Part shown: one piece after another, positions 24,360-34,555 of the stretch | Layout of the letters: each line of letters begins with the position of its first letter | How positions within the stretch are numbered: the first letter of the stretch is position 1 | NCBI RefSeq assembly: GCF_013004105.1 | Contig: NZ_CP053085.1 | Location: 5,084,001 to 5,148,000 of the forward strand | DNA from: Gemmatimonas groenlandica | Lineage (GTDB): Bacteria > Gemmatimonadota > Gemmatimonadetes > Gemmatimonadales > Gemmatimonadaceae | Length of the DNA: 64,000 bases | Direction: 5' to 3' | Position numbers and translations under genes: made by a program | Notes under the pieces: generated by a model | What the model was told of the DNA's origin: nothing | Database searches by the model: none | Seen by the model: only the letters and a program-made list of their open reading frames with translations

Positions 24360-26864
24360 ATGTCCCGTTCACGAGTGCTTCTGGTGCTCGCGGCGAGCAT
24401 CATGGCCGGCGCCGATGTCGAGCCTGTGCATGCGCAGTCGCTGCCAGCAAACATCCCGACCCCGGCCCAAGCACAGGATCTGGTGCAGAACCGCCCCGAA
24501 TTGGTGGCGCAACTGCGGCAACGGATCCAAGCCTCCGGTCTTTCCGCCGACCAACTCCGAGCGCGCCTGCGCGCTGCGGGGTACCCCGAGTCGTTGCTGG
24601 AACAGGTCATGGGTGGAGCGACACCCGGCGCCAGCTCGCCTCCATCCGATTCGCTGATCAACGCGGTGCGCGCACTCGGCATCGTCGACTCGACCGATGC
24701 GGCCGCCCTTCGTAGAATTCTCCTCGGCGGCACCCGTACCGGCGCCGCTGTAGCGGCGGGCACCGTTGCCCCGATCCCGTCGAGCAGCGAACGCCCCAAT
24801 GGTGATGCCGCGCGACTCGGCACCAGCTACGCGCCCGACGGCACCACACTCTTCGGCTACGCGCTCTTCTCGCAGCCAACGACGGTGTTCGACGCGAACG
24901 CCGGCGGGCCGGTGGACGCCTCCTACAAGCTCGGCGCCGGCGATCAACTGGTGCTCATCCTGAGCGGCGATGTCGAAGCCGCGTATACGCTGGATGTCAC
25001 CCGCGAAGGCTTCATCGTGATCCCCGTCGTCGGCACGGTGCCGGTGGCCAATCTCACGCTCGGTGATCTCGATGTCTTGCTGCGCTCGCGGCTGCAGCGC
25101 GTGTACTCGGGCATCGGCAGCAGCACGCGCTTCTCGGTCAGTGTGGCGCGGTTACGCAGCAACCAGGTGTTCGTGGTGGGCGACGTGCAGCAGCCGGGTA
25201 GCTATCGCATTTCCAGCGCTGGCACCGCGCTCACGGCGCTGTATGCGGCCGGCGGCCCGAGTGAACGCGGATCACTGCGGCAGGTGGAGATTCGTCGCCG
25301 CGGCAAACCGTCACAGCGTTTCGATGTGTACGAGTATCTGCTGCGCGGTGACGCCAGCGGTGACGTCCGTCTCGAGAACGGCGATGTGCTGTTCGTACCC
25401 ACGCACGGCGCGCGCGTCCGCGTGAGCGGTGGCGTGCTGCGGCCGGCCACCTACGAACTGCGCGCGAACGAATCGCTCGACGACCTGGTGGCGACCGCCG
25501 GCGGCTTCACCGACGACGCCTCGCGCCGTCGCATTCGCATCCAACGTATCGTGCCTCCCACGCAACGCACGGCCGAGGGTAGCGATCGCATCGTGCTCGA
25601 TGTGAGCCTGCCGGACGCCGCCAAGGGCGCGAGCGCCGTGCGCATTCCGATCGAGGCCGGCGATGTGGTGGAAGTGCCGCGCGTCTCGAACCGTGTGCGG
25701 GGTCGTATCACCATTACTGGCAACGTGTGGCAGCCCGGCTCACAAGGCATCGACAAGGCCAGCACGCTGAATGACGCCATCCGCCAAGCGGGTGGTCTCA
25801 AGTCCGACACCTATCTCGGTCGCGTCATCATCTCGCGACTGCGCGCCGATTCGACGCGCGAGCAGATCCGCGCTACGCTGCGTACCGACGGCACCACGAC
25901 CACGCCGATGTCGCTGCAAGAAGACGACGAAATCTCGGTGTTCTCGCTGACCGAGTTCCGTGCGCCGCGGTACGTCGCCCTCAGTGGCGCCGTGCGCAAT
26001 CCGGGTCAGTATCCGTATCGCGACGGGATGACGATGCGCGATCTGCTCCTGCAGGCCGGTGGCTTGTTGCCGAGTGCCTCGCTCAAGGACGCCGAGATCG
26101 CGCGACTGCCAGAAACGCGCTTGCAGGGGCAACTGGCGATCACCTTCCGCGTGCCACTCGACTCGTCGTACGTCCTCGATTCGCCGGCCGCCGCCACGCC
26201 CAATGGCGAAACCCGCCTTGCGCCATACGACAACGTGCTGGTGCTTCGTCAGCCGGACTGGCAGATGCAGTCCACGGTGACGCTCACGGGCGAAGTCCAA
26301 TTCCCTGGTAGATACGCCCTGACGTCCAAAACCGAGCGCCTGTCCGATGTCATTGCCCGCGCCGGTGGGCTGACCGCTTCGGCCTACTCGGCCGGTGTGG
26401 CGTTCTTTCGTGGAGAGAATGCGGTGGGACGGGTCGGTGTGGACCTCCCCAGTGTGCTGCAGAATCCGAAGGATCGCGACAATCTGCTGCTGATCGACGG
26501 CGACTCCGTGCATGTGCCGCGATACAACGCACTGGTATTGATATCGGGCGCGGTGAATTCGGCGGTGGCGCTGCCGTACGAGCCCGGCGCGCCGTTGTCG
26601 TCGTACATCCGCGCGGCGGGTGGCACGACGCGGAACGCGGACGTCAAGCGCGCGTACGTGGTTCAGGCCAACGGTAAGGTAGAAACCAATCATCGATACT
26701 TCGTCGTTATTGCCACGCATCCGAAGCCCCGGCCGGGCAGCCGGATCATCGTGCCGTCCCGTGATCCGTCCGACAAGCGCGATGTGATGCAGTTCCTCGG
26801 CACCATGACGCAGGTCATCGGCAGTTTGGTGACACTGGCCGTCGTGCTGAGCCGAACGAACTAG
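24360..26864 (+). CDS. Polysaccharide export protein with multiple SLBB domains (Wza-like)
   Basis: The protein is 834 aa from the ATG at 24360. A frame from 24192 would start inside the preceding gene and run through the terminator. A signal peptide (VLLVLAASIMAGADVEPVHA) is followed by a helical region, then a polysaccharide-export domain at about 190-260 (YKLGAGDQLVLILSGDVEAAYTLDVTREG). Several SLBB beta-grasp repeats follow, recognisable by VFVVGDVQQPGSYRIS, RVSGGVLRPATYELR, ITITGNVWQPGSQ, ALSGAVRNPGQYPY and VTLTGEVQFPGRYAL. A hydrophobic tail (VIGSLVTLAVVL) ends the protein. It probably forms or supports the outer-membrane channel for capsule or exopolysaccharide. The next gene is a sugar-nucleotide enzyme of the same pathway. 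Confidence 0.9.
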   Translation: MSRSRVLLVLAASIMAGADVEPVHAQSLPANIPTPAQAQDLVQNRPELVAQLRQRIQASGLSADQLRARLRAAGYPESLLEQVMGGATPGASSPPSDSLINAVRALGIVDSTDAAALRRILLGGTRTGAAVAAGTVAPIPSSSERPNGDAARLGTSYAPDGTTLFGYALFSQPTTVFDANAGGPVDASYKLGAGDQLVLILSGDVEAAYTLDVTREGFIVIPVVGTVPVANLTLGDLDVLLRSRLQRVYSGIGSSTRFSVSVARLRSNQVFVVGDVQQPGSYRISSAGTALTALYAAGGPSERGSLRQVEIRRRGKPSQRFDVYEYLLRGDASGDVRLENGDVLFVPTHGARVRVSGGVLRPATYELRANESLDDLVATAGGFTDDASRRRIRIQRIVPPTQRTAEGSDRIVLDVSLPDAAKGASAVRIPIEAGDVVEVPRVSNRVRGRITITGNVWQPGSQGIDKASTLNDAIRQAGGLKSDTYLGRVIISRLRADSTREQIRATLRTDGTTTTPMSLQEDDEISVFSLTEFRAPRYVALSGAVRNPGQYPYRDGMTMRDLLLQAGGLLPSASLKDAEIARLPETRLQGQLAITFRVPLDSSYVLDSPAAATPNGETRLAPYDNVLVLRQPDWQMQSTVTLTGEVQFPGRYALTSKTERLSDVIARAGGLTASAYSAGVAFFRGENAVGRVGVDLPSVLQNPKDRDNLLLIDGDSVHVPRYNALVLISGAVNSAVALPYEPGAPLSSYIRAAGGTTRNADVKRAYVVQANGKVETNHRYFVVIATHPKPRPGSRIIVPSRDPSDKRDVMQFLGTMTQVIGSLVTLAVVLSRTN

Positions 26865-27062
26865 GGGTGGGACACGCCGTCGTCGAACCGTTACGAACCG
26901 TCGGTTAAAGGCTTGGGCGTCTCTTCCGATACTCGATGAGGTAGGCCTTAGGGCGTATGACGCAGGACGGCTTGGGCGGGGGGATGCCTGGGCGGGGGCC
27001 GTTTTAGCTCCTGGAGAAGTCGCGACGCAGCGACGAAGTTTTCGCCGCAGACCGTACACGTT
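26865..27062 (+). other. Intergenic region between the two polysaccharide genes
   Basis: 198 bases with G-rich runs and a short direct repeat (CGAACCGTTA / CGAACCGTCG near 26883-26904). No convincing promoter, terminator or riboswitch was seen. Confidence 0.3.
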
Positions 27063-29024
27063 ATGACGTCCAGCTCCGCTTCTCCGACAACGGCTCAATT
27101 GCCGCTGGCCGGGTCACCCGCCGAGGGCCGCAAGGCTCCGTGGCTGACGCATAATCAGTTATTCGTGCTCGATGTCGTGATGCTGACGGCCGTCTGGGGT
27201 ATTGCCTGGTCGCTCCGCTTCGAAGGACTGGAGTGGCTCAGCTCGAGCTGGCGCGAGGCGGCGAGCTATCACCTGATGCTCGCCGTGCCCATGTGGCTTG
27301 GGATCATGGCCGCGTTTCGGTTGTATCGACGCGCGTGGGGGATGGCGTCGGTCGAGGAGCTCAAGGCGATGATGGCGGCCGTGTTCGTGGCGGCGATTGC
27401 CAACGTCACGCTCGGTGTATTTCTGCTGCCCGTTCTCGGCCTCTCGCCCACGCGATTGCCGCTCTCGGTGATTTCGTCGCATACGATGTGGAGCATCGTC
27501 GCCCTTACGCTGCCGCGCTTTCTGGCGCGTGTCTGGATTTCGCACCGCCGTCAGCGTCGTGACCGGACCATTCAGGCGCCTGTCCTCATTCTCGGCGCGG
27601 GTCCATCTGGACGGCTCACGGCGCGAGAGATGCTCGAGCATCCGGCGATGGGACTTCGTCCGATCGGCTATCTCGACGACGACGCGACCAAGCACAACAT
27701 GCAGGTGGGTGGTCTCGCCGTACTTGGCCCGGTGAGCGAACTCGAGGAGCGGATTCGCGCCTACGGTGTGCGTCATGTCATCATCACGATGTCGAGCGCG
27801 CCTGGGGCGAAGATCCGCGAGATCGTGCGCGTATGCACCGCCGCTGGCGTCGAGATTCGCACGATGCCGCAGATCGGCGAGATCATCTCCGGACGCATCG
27901 GCGTGAATCAGCTGCGACCGGTGGAGATCCAAGACCTGCTTCGGCGCGCGCCCGTGCAAACGGATCTCGGCTCCGTGCGACGTATCGTGGAAGGACAGAC
28001 GGTGCTCGTGACGGGTGCCGGCGGATCGATCGGCAGCGAGTTGTGCCGGCAGATCGCGCGGAATGCGCCAGCACACCTGTTGCTGCTAGGCCACGGCGAG
28101 AACTCGATCTTCGATATTCAGCAGGAGCTGCGCTCGAGCTACCCGTCGGTGCCACTCACTTGCCTCATCACCGATATCCGTGATGAGACGCGGCTCGACG
28201 CGATCTTCAGCCAGTTCCGTCCGAATACCGTCTTCCACGCGGCGGCGCACAAGCATGTGCCCCTCATGGAAGACAATCTGGCCGAGGCGATTACCAACAA
28301 CGTGAAGGGTACCCGCACCTTGATCGACGCGGCCGTGCGTCATGATACGCCGCAGTTCGTGCTTATCTCGAGCGACAAGGCGGTCAATCCCTCCAGCATC
28401 ATGGGAGCGACCAAGCGGATTGCCGAATTGCTCGTGCAACGCGCCGCGGTATCGACCGGCCGGAACTATGTGAGCGTTCGTTTCGGAAATGTGCTGGGGA
28501 GCCGCGGTAGTGTGGTGCCGACGTTCTTGCGGCAAATCCGCGCCGGTGGGCCGATCACGATCACGCACCCGGATATGCAGCGCTATTTCATGACCATCCC
28601 CGAAGCGGTGCAGTTGGTGCTGCAGGCGGCGGTGCTGGGTAAGGGCGGCGAAGTGTTCGTGCTCGACATGGGTGAGCCGATCAAGATTGTCGATCTGGCG
28701 TCCGACCTGATTCGTCTCTCGGGACTGCGAGTGGGGGATGACGTCGAGATTCACTTCACGGGACTGCGGCCGGGCGAGAAGTTGTTCGAGGAGCTCTCGC
28801 GCGACGACGAAAGTCTGCAGCCGACATCGCATCATACCATTCTGTGCTCGCGCCTCGGCATTCCGCCGGCCGGCGTGCATGCCCATGTCGACGCGCTGGT
28901 CCAGTCGGCGATGCGCCGTGACGATGACACCGTGCTGCGGCAGCGCATTGCGGAGCTGGTGCCGGAGTACATCGCGCTCGGTACCACGCACCCGGTGGCT
29001 CGCGAGCTCACGTTGGTCGCCTGA
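27063..29024 (+). CDS. Membrane-bound nucleotide-sugar 4,6-dehydratase/epimerase (WbpM/PglF/CapD-like)
   Basis: The protein is 653 aa. Four membrane segments lie in residues 30-150. A first Rossmann domain (VLILGAGPSGRLTAREML, about 175-190) is followed by the catalytic short-chain dehydrogenase domain with NAD motif TGAGGSIGSELCRQ (about 316-330), HAAAHKHVPLMED, LISSDKAVNPSSIMGATKR and RFGNVLGSRGSV. The MGATKR site, with Met in place of the usual Tyr, marks the UDP-GlcNAc 4,6-dehydratase group. It makes 4-keto-6-deoxy sugar nucleotides for surface glycans. It lies downstream of the export gene in the same orientation. Confidence 0.92.
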   Translation: MTSSSASPTTAQLPLAGSPAEGRKAPWLTHNQLFVLDVVMLTAVWGIAWSLRFEGLEWLSSSWREAASYHLMLAVPMWLGIMAAFRLYRRAWGMASVEELKAMMAAVFVAAIANVTLGVFLLPVLGLSPTRLPLSVISSHTMWSIVALTLPRFLARVWISHRRQRRDRTIQAPVLILGAGPSGRLTAREMLEHPAMGLRPIGYLDDDATKHNMQVGGLAVLGPVSELEERIRAYGVRHVIITMSSAPGAKIREIVRVCTAAGVEIRTMPQIGEIISGRIGVNQLRPVEIQDLLRRAPVQTDLGSVRRIVEGQTVLVTGAGGSIGSELCRQIARNAPAHLLLLGHGENSIFDIQQELRSSYPSVPLTCLITDIRDETRLDAIFSQFRPNTVFHAAAHKHVPLMEDNLAEAITNNVKGTRTLIDAAVRHDTPQFVLISSDKAVNPSSIMGATKRIAELLVQRAAVSTGRNYVSVRFGNVLGSRGSVVPTFLRQIRAGGPITITHPDMQRYFMTIPEAVQLVLQAAVLGKGGEVFVLDMGEPIKIVDLASDLIRLSGLRVGDDVEIHFTGLRPGEKLFEELSRDDESLQPTSHHTILCSRLGIPPAGVHAHVDALVQSAMRRDDDTVLRQRIAELVPEYIALGTTHPVARELTLVA

Positions 29025-29030
29025 ATGCAC

Positions 29031-29064
29031 AATGCCCCACGACGCAGATGCGTCGTGGGGCATT
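29031..29064. terminator. Bidirectional hairpin between convergent genes
   Basis: A 16-bp perfect stem (29031-29046 with 29049-29064, arm AATGCCCCACGACGCA) with a 2-base centre. It lies between the stop of the dehydratase (29024) and that of the E1 gene (29087). Confidence 0.75.
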
Positions 29065-29086
29065 GATGCAACATGGTGCGCGACGA

Positions 29087-31213
29087 TTAGAACGCGACGA
29101 TGTCGAGGTACGCCTTCCGGAACGTCTCGACCTGCGGGAGCGTCGCATCTTCGAGCGAAGGCGCGTATCCCACGAAGGCGTCGGCGCTGGCAATCCGCTT
29201 CACCGGCGCATCGAGCCACGCAAAGCACTCGTCGGCGATCTTGGCGGCGATTTCCGCGCCGTAGCCCCATGAGAGTGAATCCTCGGTGGCCACGATCACG
29301 CGACTGGTCTTCTTGACGCTGTTGAACACCGTTTCCTGATCCCACGGCGAGAGCGTGCGCAGGTCGATGACCTCTACGCTCGGTCCGCCTTCCTCGGCAA
29401 TCTGGTTGGCGGCCACCAGGGCACGCTGCACCGTGGCGCCGTACGTGACCAGCGTGACGTCGGTGCCTTCGCGCAGCACGTTCGCCTTGCCGAACGGAAT
29501 CATGAAATTCGGGCCCGGGTAGCGGCCCTTGTTGTACGTCTGGCGGTACAGGTGCTTGTGCTCGAGAAACAGCACGGGGTCTTCGCTGCGGATGGCGGTG
29601 CGGAGCAGGCCGTTCGCATCGAGCGCATTGCTGGGGCACACCACGCGCAAGCCGGGGTTGTGCGTGAACAGCGACGCCCCCGTTTGCGAGTGATAGATGC
29701 CGCCGCGGATGTAGCCGCCGTACGTGGTACGAATGACCACCGGCGCGCTGAACGCGTTATTCGAGCGCCAGCGCATGGTGGCGAGTTCGTCGCGGATCTG
29801 CATGAACGCCGGCCAGATGTAGTCGAAGAACTGGATTTCGACGACCGGCTTGTAGCCGCGATGCGCCAGACCGATGGCGCGACCGATGATATTCGCTTCG
29901 GCCAGCGGCGAGTTGTACACGCGACCACCACCGAACTTGGTCTGCAGGCCGTGCGTCACCTTGAACACGCCGCCCTTGCCCTTGACCTTGCCCAGGTGCT
30001 GCTCTCGCGACACGTCGGCCACATCTTCGCCGAACACCAAGATGCGTTCGTCGCGCGCCATTTCGTCGCGCATGCAGGCGTTGAGCAAGTCCACCATGGT
30101 GGTCGGCTCGCCCGTGAACTGCGGATCGTCTTCGGTATCGAACTGTTCGGCCGTGGGGTCGACATCCGGCGAGTACACGCCGAAGGTGACCGTGTCGGCG
30201 CCGGGCTGCGGCTGCTCGAGCGCGTCGTCGGTGGCCGCGAGAATCTCGGCGTCGACGGTATCGCGCATCGCCTTCAGTTCTTCTTCGGTGGCGAGTCCTT
30301 CGGCCAGCAGGAACAGCGGGAACGTGGTGAGCGGATCACGCGCGGCGTCGGCATCACGCTCGTCCTGCGGACGATAGAACACCTCGTCGTCGGAGAGCGA
30401 GTGCGAGTACGGGCGGATCACCTTGGCGTGCACAAACGCCGGTCCCTTGCGTTCGCGCGCATACGTCACGGCGCGCTCGAGCGCGGCGTACGACGCGAGG
30501 AAATCGCAGCCGTCGACTTCTTCGATGTACATGTTCGGGAACGACGCCACGAGCTTCGAGATCGAGCCGCCGGCGGTGTTCACTTCCACCGGCACCGAGA
30601 TGGCGTAGCCGTTGTCTTCCACCAGATACACCACGGGCAGCTTGAGATTGCACGCGGTGTTGAGCGACTCCCAGAACTCGCCTTCGCTGGTGGTGCCGTC
30701 ACCGGTGGTCACGAGCGTCACGTCATCGCCGGGGAACCCGTCGGTGAGCTGGCCCTGCGAGGCGCGCAGCGTGGACTCGGCGTTGCCGACCGCCTGCAGG
30801 AACTGCGTACCGGTTGGCGACGACACGGACACGATGTTGAGATCCTTCTGCCCCCAATGGCTCGGCATCTGCCGCCCACCCGAGTTCGGATCGATCGCGG
30901 CGCCGACGGCGCTATACAACATTTCGGCGGGCGTCATGCCGAGCTGCAGACAGAGCGCCCGATCACGGTAGTACAGATAGAACCAGTCGTACGACGGACG
31001 CAGCACCATGCCCGCCGCGGTGAGCACGGCCTCATGACCAGCGCCGGAGATCTGGAAGAAGATCTTGTTCTGGCGCTTCAGCTGAATCTCTTTGTCGTCC
31101 AACCGGCGCGACGTGTACATCACGCGGTAGGCGTTCACCATCTGCTCACGCGTGAGCGCGGGCTCGGCGGCGGCTCCCTTGCGGGGGCGGCTCGGGCGGG
31201 TCGAAGTGGCCAT
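29087..31213 (-). CDS. Fused alpha-beta E1 component of a 2-oxoacid dehydrogenase complex
   Basis: The protein is 708 aa from the ATG at 31213 (an upstream ATG at 31321 gives a 36-residue extension with no family character). The alpha half (about 1-340) has the thiamine-diphosphate motif [31 protein letters not shown] and the phosphorylation-loop-like YSHSLSDDE. The beta half (about 380-708) has [36 protein letters not shown] and DLRTLSPWD. Fusion of the two subunits in one chain is seen in branched-chain 2-oxoacid dehydrogenases of several phyla. Branched-chain substrates are likelier than pyruvate, but sequence alone cannot settle it. No E2 or E3 gene is nearby. Confidence 0.9.
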   Translation of the reverse strand: MATSTRPSRPRKGAAAEPALTREQMVNAYRVMYTSRRLDDKEIQLKRQNKIFFQISGAGHEAVLTAAGMVLRPSYDWFYLYYRDRALCLQLGMTPAEMLYSAVGAAIDPNSGGRQMPSHWGQKDLNIVSVSSPTGTQFLQAVGNAESTLRASQGQLTDGFPGDDVTLVTTGDGTTSEGEFWESLNTACNLKLPVVYLVEDNGYAISVPVEVNTAGGSISKLVASFPNMYIEEVDGCDFLASYAALERAVTYARERKGPAFVHAKVIRPYSHSLSDDEVFYRPQDERDADAARDPLTTFPLFLLAEGLATEEELKAMRDTVDAEILAATDDALEQPQPGADTVTFGVYSPDVDPTAEQFDTEDDPQFTGEPTTMVDLLNACMRDEMARDERILVFGEDVADVSREQHLGKVKGKGGVFKVTHGLQTKFGGGRVYNSPLAEANIIGRAIGLAHRGYKPVVEIQFFDYIWPAFMQIRDELATMRWRSNNAFSAPVVIRTTYGGYIRGGIYHSQTGASLFTHNPGLRVVCPSNALDANGLLRTAIRSEDPVLFLEHKHLYRQTYNKGRYPGPNFMIPFGKANVLREGTDVTLVTYGATVQRALVAANQIAEEGGPSVEVIDLRTLSPWDQETVFNSVKKTSRVIVATEDSLSWGYGAEIAAKIADECFAWLDAPVKRIASADAFVGYAPSLEDATLPQVETFRKAYLDIVAF

Positions 31214-31368
31214 CGAAGTGATCTGAAGGGCTGGGGACAGACAACCCCTAAACTTAGCGCCGGTCGCGAGCGGAAGGGGCTTTCTGCGGCCGGGATCATG
31301 CAGTGCTTGCCGTGCGTACAATTCGGGGACAGCTTGGCAGGACGGTCCTTCCTCTCTGGTGAAATCTT

Positions 31369-31854
31369 ATGCACGCACCCACTGCTCCTATGACGCCGTC
31401 CAGCGGCCACTGCATTTTCTGCGACCTGATTCGGGGCGCGGCCGAAGTGTCGATCTGTTACGAAGATTCGGTGGCGATCGCCTTCCTTGATATTCAACCG
31501 GTCAACCCCGGGCACGTGCTGGTCGTCCCTCGTGAGCACTACGAAGTGCTGCAGGATATCCCGAAGGATGTCGGCGCCCATCTGTATCAGGTCGCGGCCA
31601 AGCTGATCCCGCGTGTGCAGACGGCGTCGGGGGCGACGGACATGAACATCGTCGTGAACTCGGGTGCCGCCGCCGGTCAGAACGTGATGCACTACCACAT
31701 CCACCTGATCCCGCGTCGCGAAGGCGATGGGTTCGATGTGCCGCTGCCGTTCCCTGGCTCGCAGATGCCGAACCGGCAGCAACTCGACGGCATGGCCGCC
31801 CGAATCGGGAGCATGCTTCGTGACCCACTCACGAACAGCGGCATGAAGCGCTAG
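31369..31854 (+). CDS. HIT-family nucleotide hydrolase/transferase
   Basis: The protein is 161 aa from ATG 31369; an ATG at 31390 is also possible. The histidine triad HYHIHLIP is at 108-115. A zinc-type CIFC pair (15 and 18) opens the fold, followed by FLDIQPVNPGHVLVVPREH. These are the marks of the Hint/FHIT-like branch that cleaves nucleoside phosphoramidates or dinucleotides. A TACAAT hexamer at 31317-31322 could be its -10 box. It is divergent from the E1 gene. Confidence 0.9.
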   Translation: MHAPTAPMTPSSGHCIFCDLIRGAAEVSICYEDSVAIAFLDIQPVNPGHVLVVPREHYEVLQDIPKDVGAHLYQVAAKLIPRVQTASGATDMNIVVNSGAAAGQNVMHYHIHLIPRREGDGFDVPLPFPGSQMPNRQQLDGMAARIGSMLRDPLTNSGMKR

Positions 31855-31886
31855 GCGGGAAATGCTGTAACGGTCCTGCTCTTGTC

Positions 31887-31916
31887 TTGACGGGAGCAGG
31901 AACGTGATCGTATAGT
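31887..31916 (+). promoter_or_regulatory. Sigma70-type promoter for the HNH gene
   Basis: TTGACG at 31887-31892, an 18-base spacer, TATAGT at 31911-31916. The predicted transcript start near 31923 is about 65 bases before the likely start codon. Confidence 0.65.
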
Positions 31917-31991
31917 CGCGGTGTCAAACGGATCGTAGCAGCGATCGCTTCAGCTTTGGTGTGCGTGTCCACCCGGTTTTCCAGGAGGATG

Positions 31992-32495
31992 ATGCGTTCC
32001 ACTCGCGGTAGTTCCTGCCCGTGCCCCTCGGCCCACCCGTCGGCACGCTCCCGGCCCTCATCGCGCCGGCTCGTTCGCACCAACCGTACTCCACGCCCCG
32101 TCGTGAGGCTCACCGCCTCCGCCGGGGCGTCGTCACTTCGGCCACAGGTGGCGGCGCAGGTCGCGGCGAAACAGGCCATGCGCCGCGCCGCCCTGCGCGA
32201 CTGTGGGCAACGCTGCGTGTATTGTGCGGCGCGGCTCGATCATCGCACGGCTACGCTCGATCACGTCGTGCCGTTGGCGCGCGGCGGGGCGCACGACCCG
32301 GGCAACCTGGTCACGGCCTGCGGTCCGTGTAATCGGCTCAAGTGCGACATGCTCCCGTTCGATTTCTTCGCACGTCACCCGTGGGCAGGATCGAATTTCG
32401 TGCGCTACGCCCGCTCGGTGCATCGCGCGCTCAAGCGTGGCGCACGACGTGCCGTAAGCCTGGCGTTCGCGCGCGCGGATCTGATGGCGGCATAG
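31992..32495 (+). CDS. HNH endonuclease-like protein
   Basis: The protein is 167 aa from ATG 31992. ATG 31989 and 31956 are alternatives; AGGAGG at 31983-31988 favours one of the two close ATGs. The N-terminal 60 residues are Arg/Ser/Pro-rich and look disordered. The HNH core is RCVYCAARLDHRTATLDHVVPLARGGAHDPGNLVTACGPCNRLK: two CxxC zinc knuckles around the DHV catalytic histidine and the following N and N/H positions. Such small HNH proteins cleave DNA, but their roles range from restriction to phage defence and are not evident here. No partner gene was recognised. Confidence 0.8.
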   Translation: MRSTRGSSCPCPSAHPSARSRPSSRRLVRTNRTPRPVVRLTASAGASSLRPQVAAQVAAKQAMRRAALRDCGQRCVYCAARLDHRTATLDHVVPLARGGAHDPGNLVTACGPCNRLKCDMLPFDFFARHPWAGSNFVRYARSVHRALKRGARRAVSLAFARADLMAA

Positions 32496-32532
32496 GACGC
32501 TCGCGTAGGTCACTCGCGCCAGCGGCGCAGGC

Positions 32533-34539
32533 ATGCGACCATTCCGTATGCTTCGTTCTCTGGCGCTGAGCGCCCTGCTGTGTGCCGGTGCGCGTGCCTC
32601 GTGGGCGCAGGGCGCCACGCCCGCGTCGCCGCTGCCGTTGGTGCCGTCGGATTCGGTACTGCGGCTGGCCGTCGACCCGGCGCGCGCGGTAGGGCAGCCC
32701 TTCGTGGTGCTGCTGCAGGAATCCAGTTTTCGCGTGGAGGCCGACGGGCGCTGGCAACAGCGCAATCGGCGGGCGGTGCAGGTGGTCGATGAGAACGCCG
32801 CGCGCGGCCTGGCCGAGCAGGCGTTCGCCTTCGCGTCGTCGCATCAGACGTTGACCATCGAGTGGGTGCGCGTGCTGCGCACCACGGGCGTGGTCGTGGC
32901 CGACAAGCCGGCTCAGATGCAGGATGCCGATGTGCCGGCGGCGATGGCGAATCCAATCTATCAGGATCAGCGCGTGCGCCGTCTGTCGCTTTCAGGTGTG
33001 ACGGCGGGCACCGTGGTCGACATCGCCTGGTCGGTGAGGGAATCCGCGCCGCAGCGGCCGGGCGATTTTCTGTTTCGCGCGGGATTGAACGGACCGACCT
33101 CCATCCGGCGCTCGATCATCGAGCTCGACGTGCCCGAGGGGTACGCGCCGAATATCGTGGAGCGCAACCTCACGGTGCAGCGCCGCGATGACATCGCCAA
33201 CGGTCGCCGGCGATACTTGTGGACAGCAAGCGATCAGCCCGGTATTCGGGGCGAACCGTTCGCCGCCGACTCGAATGGTGTGGTGCAGACCATCACCGTG
33301 GGACCACGCGGCACGTGGACCGAGATCGCGAGTTGGTACCACGCCTTGTCGAAGGATCGCTACGCGCTCAGCGTGAGCGCGGCGGCTCGCATCGATTCCC
33401 TCGTACGCGCCAGCGGGGCCCGCACGAAGCTCGACACCATTCGCGCGGTGCATCGCTTCGTGGCGCAGGACATCCGGTATCTGTCCGTCGCGCTCGGCAT
33501 GGGCAGCTATCAACCGCGCACGCCCGACGAGGTGCTCTCCACGGCGCTCGGCGATTGCAAGGACAAGGCGACGCTGTTCGTGGCGGCGTTGCGTCGGTAT
33601 CGCCTCGCCGCGAGTCCGGTGTTGTTATCACTCTCGCAACGCCCCGATCCGAACGTGCCAACGGTGTTCCAGTTCAATCACGCCATCGCCGCCGTGCGTG
33701 ATGGGGCGCATTGGGTGTATACCGACCTCACCGCCGAATCGATTCCCTACGGCGAGTTGCCCGATGCCTATCAGGGAAGTTTTGCGATCATCATCGGTGA
33801 CGACGGCGCGGCGCAGCGTGTGACGCTGCCAGTGCGACCCACCGAGCGAAACGTGTCGTCCCTGCAGCTCACGATGCAGCTCGGGCCCGACGGACGCGCC
33901 GTGGGACGCGCGGTGGAGCGGGCTGACGGATCGCCGACGTACGGGCTCCGCCTGGGCCTGAGCACACCGCTCGATTCCACCCGGCGCGCGGTGTTCTCCC
34001 GATCACTGACCCAGCGCATCTTTGGTGCGGAAGTGACCGGGAATCCGCGGGTGGACTCGCTGGTGGTCTTCAATGGCCGCGATCTCTCGGCGCCGGCGCA
34101 GATCTCGTATTCCGTGTCGGCCGACGAGCTCGTCCGCACGATCGGCACGTCGAAAGTGCTGGCCGTGCCGTCGGTGGTGCGCGGACCGGCGCGGAGCTTC
34201 CGCACGGCGCTCCGGGAACTCGAAAGTCGCGGCCCGCGGCAGCTGCCGATCGACGCGAGCCGGATTCTTGCACCGATCGCCAATGTCACCGAGTGGATCG
34301 TGACGTTGCCGCCGGGCTGGACCGTGGAGCTGCCGGCGAACGTGTCGGCCACGAGCTTCTTCGGCAGTTACAGTTCGACGTGGACGCAGACCGGGCGTGA
34401 GTTGCGGCAGGTGCGCCGGTTGCAGGGACAGCGGGGTATTTTCGGCCCCGAGCGCATTGCCGAAGTGTTGGTCTGGCTGCGCACGGTCGGGGCGGATGAT
34501 CAGGACTTTCTCACGGTGAAGCCGGCAACGGCGCCGTAA
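32533..34539 (+). CDS. Exported DUF3857 / transglutaminase-like protein
   Basis: The protein is 668 aa (start 32533, or ATG 32548) with a signal peptide (LALSALLCAGARASWAQ). A DUF3857-like beta domain occupies about 45-270. The transglutaminase-like core follows, with Cys342 (ALGDCKDKATL), His383 (FNHAIAAV) and Asp398 (YTDLTAES) in the order of the papain-like triad. A C-terminal beta domain resembling DUF3858 ends the protein. The triad is intact, so protease or cross-linking activity in the periplasm is possible. It is the first of three plus-strand genes with small gaps. Confidence 0.85.
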   Translation: MRPFRMLRSLALSALLCAGARASWAQGATPASPLPLVPSDSVLRLAVDPARAVGQPFVVLLQESSFRVEADGRWQQRNRRAVQVVDENAARGLAEQAFAFASSHQTLTIEWVRVLRTTGVVVADKPAQMQDADVPAAMANPIYQDQRVRRLSLSGVTAGTVVDIAWSVRESAPQRPGDFLFRAGLNGPTSIRRSIIELDVPEGYAPNIVERNLTVQRRDDIANGRRRYLWTASDQPGIRGEPFAADSNGVVQTITVGPRGTWTEIASWYHALSKDRYALSVSAAARIDSLVRASGARTKLDTIRAVHRFVAQDIRYLSVALGMGSYQPRTPDEVLSTALGDCKDKATLFVAALRRYRLAASPVLLSLSQRPDPNVPTVFQFNHAIAAVRDGAHWVYTDLTAESIPYGELPDAYQGSFAIIIGDDGAAQRVTLPVRPTERNVSSLQLTMQLGPDGRAVGRAVERADGSPTYGLRLGLSTPLDSTRRAVFSRSLTQRIFGAEVTGNPRVDSLVVFNGRDLSAPAQISYSVSADELVRTIGTSKVLAVPSVVRGPARSFRTALRELESRGPRQLPIDASRILAPIANVTEWIVTLPPGWTVELPANVSATSFFGSYSSTWTQTGRELRQVRRLQGQRGIFGPERIAEVLVWLRTVGADDQDFLTVKPATAP

Positions 34540-34555
34540 TAGCGGAGACTAACAG

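Noticed and set aside
26865-27062. G-rich leader considered as a c-di-GMP or JUMPstart-type element
   Set aside because: Conserved core sequences of those elements are not present.
31875-31900. Short hairpin CCTGCTC/GAGCAGG after the HIT gene
   Set aside because: Only 7 pairs, a 12-base loop and no T-tract; it overlaps the -35 of the next promoter, so it is not called a terminator.
31992-32495. HNH gene considered as part of a restriction or phage-defence cluster
   Set aside because: No methylase, specificity subunit or defence gene is near; neighbours are housekeeping-like.
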